The notes under the pieces were generated by a model. It did no database searches. It saw only the letters and a program-made list of their open reading frames with translations, and was not told the DNA's origin. Source: Ifrita kowaldi (taxonomy: Eukaryota > Chordata > Aves > Passeriformes > Cinclosomatidae). From it: a stretch of DNA of 64,000 nt. The stretch covers positions 550,837-614,836 of the forward strand of contig VZRS01007559.1 of NCBI GenBank assembly GCA_013398055.1, in the 5' to 3' direction. This document shows, piece after piece, positions 21,198 to 31,791 of this stretch (positions are counted from its first letter, which is position 1; each line of letters begins with the position of its first letter). A program made the position numbers and the translations under genes.

Positions 21198-23399
21198 GAG
21201 GAATTTAGTAATGCAACCTACCTAAATGTGAATAGAAATTGTTGTTAATAAAATACTTGCATGAGTTGTACGGGGACCTTCTAAATGTCTGTGCTTCCTG
21301 AGGAGACCAAATGACCTCTTTTTTACAGATACCAAGATCAAAGCTCTTGGTTTAGATACTCCAGCTGTCCCTCTCGTTGGCATTTGACATGCAACCCGGT
21401 CCATTTAAAATCAGGGGGCATGTAAACATTTTAACCCTTGGCAGCAGTATCTGAGAAAGATGCTGGCAATAAATGGTCGTAACTGCCTGGGCCAAATCAC
21501 ATTTGGTGTCCTCCCTTTGAAGTCCATGCAGACACTGTACCCTATGGTTTTGACAAAGAGCCAAGTCCAAAAAAAGGATGTAGGCTCTCGAAGCTGTCCG
21601 GATGTGGACTTTGGGATCCAGAGCGGCTCCGTGCAGCTGAACAGTTGCCTCCGAGCTCACCGCAGGACTCGCCGCCTGACCTTGGAGGCTTTTTGCCCGT
21701 GGCTTTGCTCTGGTCCACTCCCTGCATTGCCCCAGCACTCAAATGCCAATGTTTTTGCACAAGGAGAGGGGCACCTTCATCCCTCGTGAAACCTCCTTTG
21801 GTGGGTGTACAAAGGGGCAACACATGCTGATAGGATTAGACCCTGCTCTGAATTTAGTCACAGCTATTTATTTTATTTTTTTTTAAACCATTGCCACAGG
21901 AGGGTGCCATTTTTCTGTTTAAGCTCCAGATGAGCCACAGGGTTCAAATACTCTAGATACATCATGCCTCAGGAGAGCAGGAGATGACAGATGTGAGCCC
22001 AGGACAGGTGTCCTTGCCTGCCCACACCCTTCCCACCAAAGCCAAGCCAGGTCCCTAGAGACAGGTAAACAAACAGCATCAACAAGATCCTATGGGTAAA
22101 AGTGTAACTTCTGGCCCTCACTGGCAGGTTGTTTTCACATTTTTAGAAGAGAGATAGCAAGTGAAAACAAGGACCCTTCTCTTCTGCAGCCATGCTTTAA
22201 AAGAGTGTCTTTTTTCTCTCTCTTTTCAGTCTTTGGAGAAACAGTGAGCCCCATCCTATTTGACTCTGGAAGGTACTTTGCTTCTGCACTAGGTACCCAT
22301 GGTCTGGAGAGAGGATGAGCTCCATATCCAGATAAAGTGCACCTCATGGGCTTGTGTGTGGCCTGAATTCCATTTTTCCATGCTGAGAGTCCAGTTGCTT
22401 AACCCCACCTTCATTTTGGGTTCAGGTACTTAAATATGTTTCCCCTTGAAATGCCAGTGTGTTTAAAGTGCCCCAGGGCACCTGTGCAGAAGCCAGCTGT
22501 GGTGCAAAGGCAGTGAGGCACTGATGTGACACTGGTTATCAGAAGTTAGAGCAGACCTGTCACACAGATGCCTCATAAGGTGATGGAGAACTTGTTCAAC
22601 GTCACAGATGGCCATGGGGAAGAGGAGGAGGGCATTGCAGGCCAGGGTACATCCATTCCAGAGACACCTTCGTGGTAAGGACAGTGCTGAGAAGCCAGCT
22701 CTGATGGTTGTTGTCTGGCACTGGAGTGGGGAGCTGGATAACGGAACAGGAGCTGGTCCTCAGGGGAAAACCTGAGAACCCATTTCCTTCTTGGAAAACG
22801 GTTAATGTAGTCAGCTAAAATGGCAGAAATAATGCCAGTGGCAGAGCCCCAGGATCTTCCCTTCTCTAAATATCTCTAACTATCAAACAGTTTCTGCTGC
22901 ATCCACTCGTTTGGTTTCTCCAAACATCTGAGTTTCAGGCCTGTCCCCCTCCTTGCTCCTCCTGGTGCCATTTTCCTTGTGGACAGCCACTTCCATGAAG
23001 GATTTGCCTCCTCCATACCCGGACAGCAAACATCCCAGTTCATCTACCCCAGCACTGCTACCTTCCCCCTCAGGTCTCTGTGGGAAGCAGTCAGGCGTTC
23101 TCAGGAGCATCCCTGTGCCTGAGGCGTGCTGTCTGTGGGCAAATTCAGGAGCAATCCCTGAATCTCGGACAAAATAAGGCCAGCTGCTGTGTGCCCATGC
23201 TGCCTTCCTTCCTGTTCTTACTCTCAGAGATTCATCCAAGGTGGAAGCTGCTTCAGCCCTGTGCGTGGCTTCCCATGACGTGCTCACGACTGCTCAGGCT
23301 CTGGTGGCTCCTCCATTATTAAGTATGCAAAACTGCACTCAGAGATGAATTAGCAGTATTTAATTCCAACTGGCTGCAGGTGACTTCTAGCACATTTGA
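21198..23399. other. Single-copy non-coding stretch
   Basis: No transposon recognised. Patches at 21440-21830 and 22870-23330 are more GC-rich and give longer frames on both strands (21352-21738 minus, 128 aa; 22883-23287 minus, 134 aa). I recognised no domain, and opposing frames are similarly open, so I do not call genes. An unrecognised exon cannot be excluded. Confidence 0.5.
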
Positions 23400-24900
23400 G
23401 TATTTAAAGGCAGTGACAGGCACTATCCACTGCAAATAAAGCTCTTCATGGCATACTAAGTACTGGAGAACGTATTTGCATTCAATATTTATTGTCAGTA
23501 ATCGTGTGAGTATTTTATACCAAGAGAGATCTCAGCAAACATGATCTAAGGGGTCGTCGAAAGGGGAAATTATAAAATAATGCTAAGCTCTGAAGTTTTT
23601 TCCCCAATTATTCTTTCTTACAGAACAGCAGCTATTAAAGTGTCTTGTTAAATATGTGGCTTTTAAATAAGCACCCACTTACACAAAATTTACTGTGGCT
23701 TAATATTGTTTTAAAAGTTAGGCTTCTACAAGAGATAAAACAATATAACTACACCATTTCAGAGTTTAAACAAATACACTTGGAGCTGTAGCGGCAGGAT
23801 TTGGTTGTTATTAACTGGCTATAATTGTATCAGTGCATTTATTTACACTTCCAGATGATGTTACAGAAAACTACTGGGGAAGGATTTCCTACTAGTGCAA
23901 GCATAGGTGGAAATTTTGAAAAAAACGATGTGCAGAACTTCTATAATCAATACAGACTTGACTGCAGGTGTTTGTAGTCAAGAAATTGAAGAAATTGATG
24001 TAATATCTTAGATATTGGTGCTGTTTGAGAATCACTACCTAACCAGAAAGGCTGAAACCTGGATTCCAAGCGTACCAATCCTGCACTCCCTATCGGTTGC
24101 TGATATGGATCGCTGGTCACAGCTCTAATTGACTGATTACACAAAAGCTCTTTGCAAAATCAAGACTAAGCCTCTACAAAGTAGGAGCTGCAGTTCCTAG
24201 CAACTGGCTCCAACCAGAGCTTCAAAGTTCATGTAGAGTTACCAAAATCGAATTTGCAACCTGAAAAGCAAAACTTGGGGGATTTGTCCCGTGCATTTAT
24301 AGAGTCTGAAGGAATAATGAATAGGACTAGAACAGCCAGATGAAACATTAATAGCCAGGGTGTAAATTGAGCAGCAGTGTTTAAAAATATATTTTGTGTC
24401 TGGCTTCAAGTAAAAAAAGGATTTAGATCAGAATTTATGTTAAGTTTGGGAGACCAGCTTTTGATCTGCTGATAACAAAATTCAGATGAATTTCAGGAAA
24501 AATTATAGCATGAAGTAGCACGCCTCTGGAATATGATTTCAGTGATGGGGCTGTAAGCCTGTTTTCCTTTTACCTATTTCAAAACTAATTAAATTAACTG
24601 GTGCTGTGTCTACCTACTTGCACCATAATCTCAAATCTAATTCTGCAGATGGCCTTGAGACATCTTTTCGTGTGTTGCCTTGAAAACAGGAAGAAAAGTA
24701 GAGGCAGAGAAAGGGAAGCATAATCAAAACTCCCGGCAGCAAATGAAGATCTAAATATCAAACTGCTTCATTGTCACAATTATTTAGAAACAAGCCACCT
24801 CACTTCCAGTGTGTGCTATGATCTCACATGGCAAATGGTGGAATATCAGATCAATAGCACAGAATTTATGTAATAAATTAGTCACATCAAGCATAATAAG
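23400..24900. promoter_or_regulatory. Candidate conserved non-coding cluster
   Basis: About 1.5 kb with no transposon, no long frame on either strand and many regulatory-like words. An exact octamer ATTTGCAT, the POU-factor consensus, is at 23474-23481. AACTAATTAAATTAAC near 24583-24598 is homeodomain-like. These features are consistent with a developmental enhancer cluster but are not specific to one. Confidence 0.3.
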
Positions 24901-25055
24901 ATTTTTGTGTTCTATTTCTGCAGTATCACACTTCCTATTTTAAGAGAGCTAAGGTGTGTTGGAATAGACCCTCAGTTTTCATGGACATTTCAGCAGAACA
25001 AGAACAGAAGCCATTATACCATTGCAACCGAATAAATTCTACCAAACCAACGGGT

Positions 25056-25143
25056 TTCTCCTTCTCCCTCTCCTTCTCCTTCTCCTTCTCCTTCTCCTTC
25101 TCCTTCTCCTTCTCCTTCTCCTTCTCCTTCTCCTTCTCCTTCT
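25056..25143. repeat. (TTCTCC)n hexamer microsatellite
   Basis: Fourteen full copies of TTCTCC at 25056-25139, with one unit changed to CTCTCC (25068-25073), plus a partial copy to 25143. One strand is pure pyrimidine and the other pure purine. It makes long artificial open frames: alternating Ser-Phe on plus and poly-Arg on minus. Its near perfection suggests the locus is young or actively slipping. Confidence 0.98.
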
Positions 25144-27390
25144 TTTGAAATTCAGAGAGAAGATAAATGAGCTAAAGTAACAAGGAATAAAATTATCTTC
25201 CTGTAAATCTTTGACAACTTCCAGTCTATGGAAAAAGACAAATGTAATTTGGGACAGCAGATTCGTATTAAAACTTGACCCTTTACAACTGGAATGTCCA
25301 CAATGGGTGGCAGCTGAAAGATCTGTTTTATAACCCCAACACTTCTTTAACAGCCTTGCATGCAGTAATTTCTGCATTCAATTTCCTGTACATGTGTACA
25401 ACAGCTCGCCCAAGGGAATTGGGTTCCCTTACAATCCTCCTTCTTTTCCTGAACATTTGCAATTTTTAGCCACTGGAGGAAAAAAAAGAAGGAAAAAAAT
25501 CCCGTTAAAAAAAACCCCTCATACTAACACTTACTGTATTTATGAAGCAATGAACAAGTTTGCATTTCTTGCTTCCAGGGAAATGGAAAAGATCACAGTG
25601 TGATCCCAACAGGCTGTTCCACAACCCCAATGGCTGGAGGACAAGCCCTCCTCACTGTGAGAGCAAAGCTCTCCCATGAAATGTTGTATTCCCCTTTCCC
25701 CTTTCGTCTCTTACAACTGAGAATGGAAGAGGAAGGGGAAAAACAGGAGTTAAACTCAGCCTTGCACCTATTGGGGATAGTCCTGAGCCAGCTTTGACAA
25801 GAAATGGTGAAGATGTCATTTGGTTTTAATATCAATCATCTTCACAGTAGTAATGGTCTGTCATGGCACACACTGTATAACTTAGAATTTATTATTTGGC
25901 ATGGGAAATCATAAGGAAATCCTTTACTTAACAATGGAAAGTGTTTTCAGCCCGTTTAATAACTGACACTTCCTTGTCTATTGTTGCTGGGTTTGATGTG
26001 GGAACTGCTGGAGGGAATCAGTAACCCCGGCTTTGCCCAGAGGACTGACCAGACAACTGATAAATCTCCTCTGGCTGGGTAGTTTGTTCAGAGCAATAAA
26101 AATAAATCAGCTACTGAACTACATAAGGAAATTTTATACGCTTGGTTATCTCTGCTAACTAAAGCTCCAGGCTTTTGGAGCTGGCTTTTGGCAGACAAGG
26201 AGCCTTAGTGCTTTCAGGAAAACCATTTATGCCTTGCTGTAGGCATGAGGGTCAGCCTCACCAGGGCTTTGAAGGGACGTGTCGTGCAGGGCTCATGGTC
26301 TTGAGGTCATCTCTCTTGGATGATAATGCTTCCACCCAGGCACTACCAGCAGATGACATGGAGCTCCATGGATGGAGTCATCTATATTTAAAGTCTGTGT
26401 GTGCACACAGCTCCCTATCTATATGAATGAAGCCTTTAATATTTTAACAGCTCCTTAGACTAAAGTGTAATACCGGTGTTAAGGCTTTGAGCTAAGACTG
26501 GATCAATTTTTGGCTTTGTAACAGGCATCATCTCTGGTTTTGGCCCAGTCACATTCTCCTCAAGCAATTTAAGGACCCTTTGCTCACTTTGAAATGAGTA
26601 AGGTCTCCTGGATAGCTGAGCATTGCTCTGCAAGGGACTTGCAGGTGTAATTGGAGCATAGATGATGGTAATAACTCCAGAATATTAAACACACTTTTTT
26701 TGTTTTTCTTCCAATTCTTTCTATAGACAATAACCACCTTAGAAATCATTTGGCCAGGAAATGCTGCTCACTGCACCAAAATACAATAAGAAGTCCAACA
26801 AAGCAGTCAAGATATCGATCAATTTTTCCAATTCCTTTTAAAAAACATTGAGCAACGTGGCAAAATAAACTCCCATCTGGATAATTTTTGTTGACACAAT
26901 AGTGTACATTGTGTAGAGAAGCTGCCTTCTTTGATTTGTTTCACCCAGCAACGAGGTAAATGGGTCTTAGCTTTCCAGCTGCATTATCAGAGAGAGCATT
27001 AGCACGGCTGCTGTGCCATTTATCTCTTGTGCCTCCTGACACGTCCCTTGTCCTGCTGTCACAACAGATATTTCTGCAGCTGGAGACATTCTGCAGTGAG
27101 CACAGCAGCCCAGAGCAGGTACCTGCACAGCAAGAGGGAAGTGGGAGGCCTTGCACATCCTGAAAATGTAGAAGGTTTTTATTTCTCCTTTAGCTCCTGA
27201 GAAGGCAAGAGTGCATTGACAGCAGCCTTTGTATCACAGAAACTGCTTGTCCACCCAAGAAGAGCACTGCTCAAACACCCTTCATCGATCTGAGCCAGAA
27301 GATAAGGGGCAGTATAATACCTAATTTTTTTGGGGTTTTTTTTCAGCCTTTTGAAGCTGTAAAGACACATAAGCCTTCTAGTTGCCCAGT
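25144..27390. other. Single-copy non-coding stretch
   Basis: No gene recognised; all frames are under 90 codons apart from the minus-strand one that starts here and runs into the hexamer array. A candidate regulatory block is listed at 26740-27080. Confidence 0.55.
26740..27080. promoter_or_regulatory. Candidate conserved non-coding element
   Basis: Repeat-free block with a balanced mix of AT-rich and mixed-composition words, such as ATATCGATCAATTTTTCC near 26811-26828 and CTGCATTATCAGAGAGAGC near 26980-26998. No supporting comparison was available. Confidence 0.2.
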
Positions 27391-27927
27391 CACAGAATCA
27401 CAAACTGATTGATGCTGTAAAGGACCTCAGTAGACCATCTTGTGTGAATTCCTTGCTCCAGCAGCAGCACTTAGAGCTGGTTGGTCAGGATTGTGTCCAG
27501 ACAACTTCTGAGGATCTCCAAGGGTGGAGACTCCACGACATCCCTGGGCAACATGTGCCAGTCACCCTCACAGTAAAACAGTGTTTCTTGATGTTCAGAG
27601 GAACCCCCACATGTTTCAGTTTGTGCCTGGTGCCTCTGACCCTGTTACTACCAAAAAAATCCCATGTCTTATTTTCACCCTCCCTTCAGGTATTAATATA
27701 CATATTGATAAGAACCCCCAAGCCTTCTCTTCTTCAGGCTGAACAGTCCCACCTCTCTCAGCCTTCCCTCAGGAGAGATGCTCCAGCCCCTCCAGGTTTT
27801 TCATGGCCCTTTGCTTGATGACCTCCAGTATGTCCATATCTCCCTTTCACTGAGGAGCCCAGAACAGACCCAGCTTTCCAGGTGTGACCTCACCAGTGCT
27901 GAGAGGAGGTGAAGAACCAGATGGTCC
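27391..27927 (-). mobile_element. CR1 LINE 3' fragment, minus strand
   Basis: The minus-strand CR1 3' end is at 27391 (CACAGAATCAC on plus, complement of the terminal repeat). The body includes 3' UTR blocks such as CTCCACGACATCCCTGGGCA and CCACCTCTCTCAGCCTTCCC. At the far end, near 27850-27905, the minus strand codes a piece of the ORF2 C-terminus equivalent to ALVRPHLE. It is then thrown out of frame by a one-base deletion before the expected FWAP block. It is 5'-truncated and clearly diverged, so an old copy. Confidence 0.92.
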
Positions 27928-29720
27928 TTTCTTTCCTTTCTTTATGCAAGCTTTCATTTGGTGCACTGCAATAATAAAAAGGCTCTAGAGTGCCAAAGCC
28001 TTCTCCTTTCACCTCTGTCCGTAACACTTGAGAGTTGTCAGTCCCCTTGCTATGAGCTTGTTTTTCTTGTCAAGGACAGTGCTGACCACTTGTGCTGGCT
28101 AAAGAACTGCAGCACTTGGTGCCAGAGGCAAACCTGCAACCGGATTAGTTGCAGCTGTTGAGCCTTAACACCAAAAATCTCCCTTTGCAGAGGCATTGGA
28201 ATACAGCACACCCCTCTATTCTGCCCTACTCACACCATCACACAGGTCTGTATTTCCGTGGTGGTTTCCATGCAGTCAGTGTCAGTTCTCTGTGTTATTG
28301 TGCTCAGCATCACCAAATCCCTCTAAAAGCAGGGATTCTGAACCCTTAAGCAGGGTCAGAATCTAAACATGCGCAAGATGGATTTTTTTTGCAATTTTTT
28401 TTCCTATCCAAAATGTGCTAATTGAAAACTACATTCAGATGAACAATGTGCACATTTCCCAGGATGTAGGTGGTACAGGAGCAGAGCTGGCTGCTCTCTC
28501 ACCACCACACCTGGAGCCACCAGAGCACAGAGGTTGCCATTCCATGAGGATTCAGCTGCTGTCTCTACAGTTTTCACAACTTAAAGTGCACAGATTTACT
28601 ATGCAACCATATAGACAGATGTCAAGGTCACAACCACCAGCTTTATGTCACCAGTCAGGCACTGTAGCACTGATAGAGATTGGACACATATTTTCAGTTA
28701 GGTTCCATGTAGGTTAAAAAAAAAAAGAAAACTGAATTTGCAGCTTGATAAAAGTCTTTATTTCTGACTTCTAAAACCAGAATCCTGAGAAATACAAATA
28801 CATTGAGCAGTCTAGGTCCTGCTTAGGGAAACAGCAGGAATTAAAATGCCTGAGCAAGTGACAGGCACTAAGCATCCTTTTGCTGCTAGGCCTAAAATGT
28901 TGTTGTTACAAGGGACTGCCAGCAGACTTATTTTGGGAGACTATTTCTTTAGTTATTCTGAAGTGTTACATTTTGTTCTGGTTGTGGATGCATCAGTGAA
29001 ATCAGAAGGGAAAACCTGCCCTTTCCACAATAGATTAAAACCTAACTTCCTTTATAAAGCAATAGGGAGGGATGGTGCAGGATTTAGCACAGTTGGGTTT
29101 ATTTCACATTCCTTCTCAAATTGTTTATATATTTATGAACAAATCATCTTGTTACTATGAGCCTTTATTGCCTAAAATATAAAAATACTTCCTTTCTCTG
29201 AAATCCTTCGTGTCTCTTGTCTGTTCAGCTTGTAAATTTTCTCTGTGTAAATGCAGTGTGTAGTGCCATTACCAGGAGTCCCATATTAGATGACAATTCT
29301 AACACTACTGCAACAATAACTGTAGCCAGCTCACATTAAATCACCATATATTTGGTGTGAAAATGACAGTTTCAGTGGAATTAGGCGAGAAATTTATCCA
29401 AGAGTCTTTAGCAGTGGTTTGGACATGAATGCCCTTTTTATGTAAAGCGATAGTTGGAAGGATTAAGATTGGGAGTTTAATCTTTCCTAACGGCTAACTC
29501 ATTGTTTTCTCATGATTCCAAAATTCTTTGGTAAGAGACACGGTCTGGACAGCTCACCATTAGCAATTTTGGAATGGAAAGTTGACCGCAAAGCAGTCAG
29601 AGCTGGATATCTTGCAAAACTCGCTCAAATACTGATTTCCTTCTGAGTCTTTTCTTCTAAAGATGCCAGACACATTCCTATCCATGTCCAACAGCTCTGT
29701 TTTCTGAAGCAGGAAAGCTT
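27928..29720. other. Single-copy non-coding stretch
   Basis: No gene or recognised transposon. Frames of 100-104 codons at 28415-28717 and 28846-29160 (plus) have no recognised domain. Short T and A runs lie near 28381-28401 and 28715. Confidence 0.5.
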
Positions 29721-29739
29721 ACACACACACACACACACA
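29721..29739. repeat. (AC)n microsatellite
   Basis: About nine and a half uninterrupted AC units, followed within 15 bases by further AC/GC-rich words (GACACACGCACGC). Short but clean, so potentially polymorphic. Confidence 0.95.
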
Positions 29740-30849
29740 TATCCGAGCAGAGACACACGCACGCTCAGAAGAGGCCACTTAAAGCCTCTGCCAAAGAACA
29801 CGTATGCTGGAAAATATATTGATTAAATAACTTGTTTTCTTATCACAGGCTAAGAACACCCGTCCTTTGTAAGAAAGAGTGCTGCTCATAGGGGAGGCTA
29901 GCATCAAAGTAAATATTGATTAATGAGAAATTGTAATGGTTTTTCTTTTTTCCTTTGGTTTCTGAAATGGGAGGTCTGTCCAACAAATATTTGGGAAAGA
30001 AGGGAATTGTGCTGCTAGGCCGTCCCAGGAGGAGAAACACTGTCTGTCAGAGAACTGGTGGAAAGCAAAGAGGGTAGGTGCCGTGAGTGCTTTTTGACTT
30101 AAATCCCAATGTCTGGAATTTAAAATGAAATCTCTTGGTGTTCTGGTAATACATACTCAGTTCAAATCTACTTCCAAACCCTGTTTTTAAATTTTGTTCT
30201 TAAATCCAGCTATGGAACAAGTTAACAAAAACTTTTTCTTTCCAAAATTTTCTCCTTGGTCCTTTTGAAACAAGTTTGTGGTTCAGTTTTGTGTCCATCA
30301 GACACTGTCTCCATCTCCATTTCCTCTGGGACACTTTCATTATGGTCTTGCCATTTGGTGGTTTCACGGCTGTGAACTCAAGGGACCCTGGTCTTGCCAC
30401 AGTAAACCTTCTGTCATGAAGATCCAAGCAGTTATAGTCAAATATAGAGAAGTCTGGGTTTTTTGGGGGGTAAATCTTTCATATATTGAGGGTCTGATGA
30501 CTTCAGGGCATCTTGTGGGCAGGGGTAACCCAGCATAGAAGATGCTGCTCACCTTTTCACATTATCAGCTCAAACCATGCATTTAGGGGCAGGATCTACC
30601 AAACAGCCTTGCCTTAGGTGAAATCTGCCCCAAAAATCTGCTATCTGGTGCTATCTGAGGGGTACAGCACATAAACAGAGCAGTGGTAGGCCAGGGAAGG
30701 GCACTCTTGGAAAACTGCCAGGCTACAGAGTTGTGGGATGACATTTCTCAGTCATGCTCTGAATACCCATTTTCTTCCATCCTGTTAGAAGTGAAAGTCC
30801 TGTTACTTGGAAATTTGTAGTTAGGCTTCCAGATCCTAAACAATTTTTT
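29740..30849. other. Single-copy non-coding stretch
   Basis: No repeat recognised. A 75-codon minus-strand frame at 30200-30427 is rich in basic residues and overlaps an 86-codon plus-strand frame; neither has a recognised domain. Nothing else is supported. Confidence 0.45.
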
Positions 30850-31350
30850 TAAAAGGGCTATCTTGGGCTATTTATGGCACAGATGCAATTAGAAATAAAT
30901 GGCTGTATAAGTGTCATTGTTGATATCTGGTCCAGGAGCAGCTTTCTTCTCTCTGTTTTTTTTTTTCTTTCTGTTGTTGGGGAGTTTCAGCCTCACAAGC
31001 TCAGCCAGGGAGCTGAGATTTAAATGGGGTAATTTCTGGCTCAATAACCATTAGCAGTTCTGAACTTTCCACCAGATAGAATCCTCCATCCAGGCACAGA
31101 TTTATATTGTTACAATCAGAGCCTCCAGCACATAAATTCTTTCGAGGCCAGTACTGCCTATATTTATGTTTTTAAAGTATCTCACTAAAAGGGGCCTTGG
31201 AGCCGCATTATACTGGAATTAAATGTTATTTTTAAATCAATGTGTTCCTGAATCTTTTATGCCATTTTGGCCAACCCCAGTCATTATTCTTGGTAGAAAA
31301 ACAACAATTTAATTTTACTGGCTAAATCATTCCTGACACCTTTCAATGAG
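30850..31350. promoter_or_regulatory. Candidate conserved non-coding element
   Basis: A repeat-free block with several muscle- or homeodomain-type AT words: CTATTTATGG at 30868-30877, CTATATTTATG at 31158-31168 (each one or two bases off the MEF2 consensus), and GCAATTAGAAATAAAT near 30885-30900. Stop codons are frequent in all frames, so it is not coding. This texture made it one of the stronger regulatory candidates, but the call is inference. Confidence 0.3.
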
Positions 31351-31719
31351 GCAGTGAGTGGAGATAGAGAAAATACAGCAATGAAAAGTATTTGAAGCTT
31401 CAGCTAGGAAGTCCAAATTTGGAGGAATGGATTTTGTGCCATACAAATTTTGTTACTGCAAGTTTGGGACTGAACTGTATCATTATATTTTATAGTACTA
31501 TAAAATGAAAAACTGTTTTTAACGAATCCAGTCCTAGCTGTCCCCTTTGGCTTGTCAAGTCCATGTGTGCTGTGCACAGGATATAATTAGCTTGATGCAC
31601 AAACTAGTGAAATAAGTGATCTTTTAATGAAGCTCAGGGTGCGCAAAGAAAAGAGTAGCCAAAGCAAAAAAAAAGGCAATAGAACAGGAAGTCAAATAAA
31701 ATTTCTTCTTGCAAATGAC

Positions 31720-31791
31720 TTTTTGGCTTTTTTTTCTCATTTTGTCTCCGGGTTTTTCTTCCTTTTTTTTTTCCTTTCCCCTTTTTTCTTG
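31720..31791. repeat. Pyrimidine-rich tract
   Basis: About 70 bases almost entirely T and C on the plus strand, interrupted by a few purines (TCATTTTGTCTCCGGG). It has no regular unit. It explains the Lys/Arg/Glu-rich minus-strand and Phe-rich plus-strand frames around it. Confidence 0.85.

Noticed and set aside
22883..23287. 134-codon minus-strand frame as a possible exon
   Set aside because: No family resemblance and shorter opposing plus frames in the same patch; not enough to call.
24954..25148. Ser-Phe repeat protein on plus
   Set aside because: Same microsatellite read in the other direction.
25039..25377. Arginine-rich minus-strand frame of 112 codons
   Set aside because: The poly-Arg is only the translation of the GGAGAA strand of the hexamer microsatellite.
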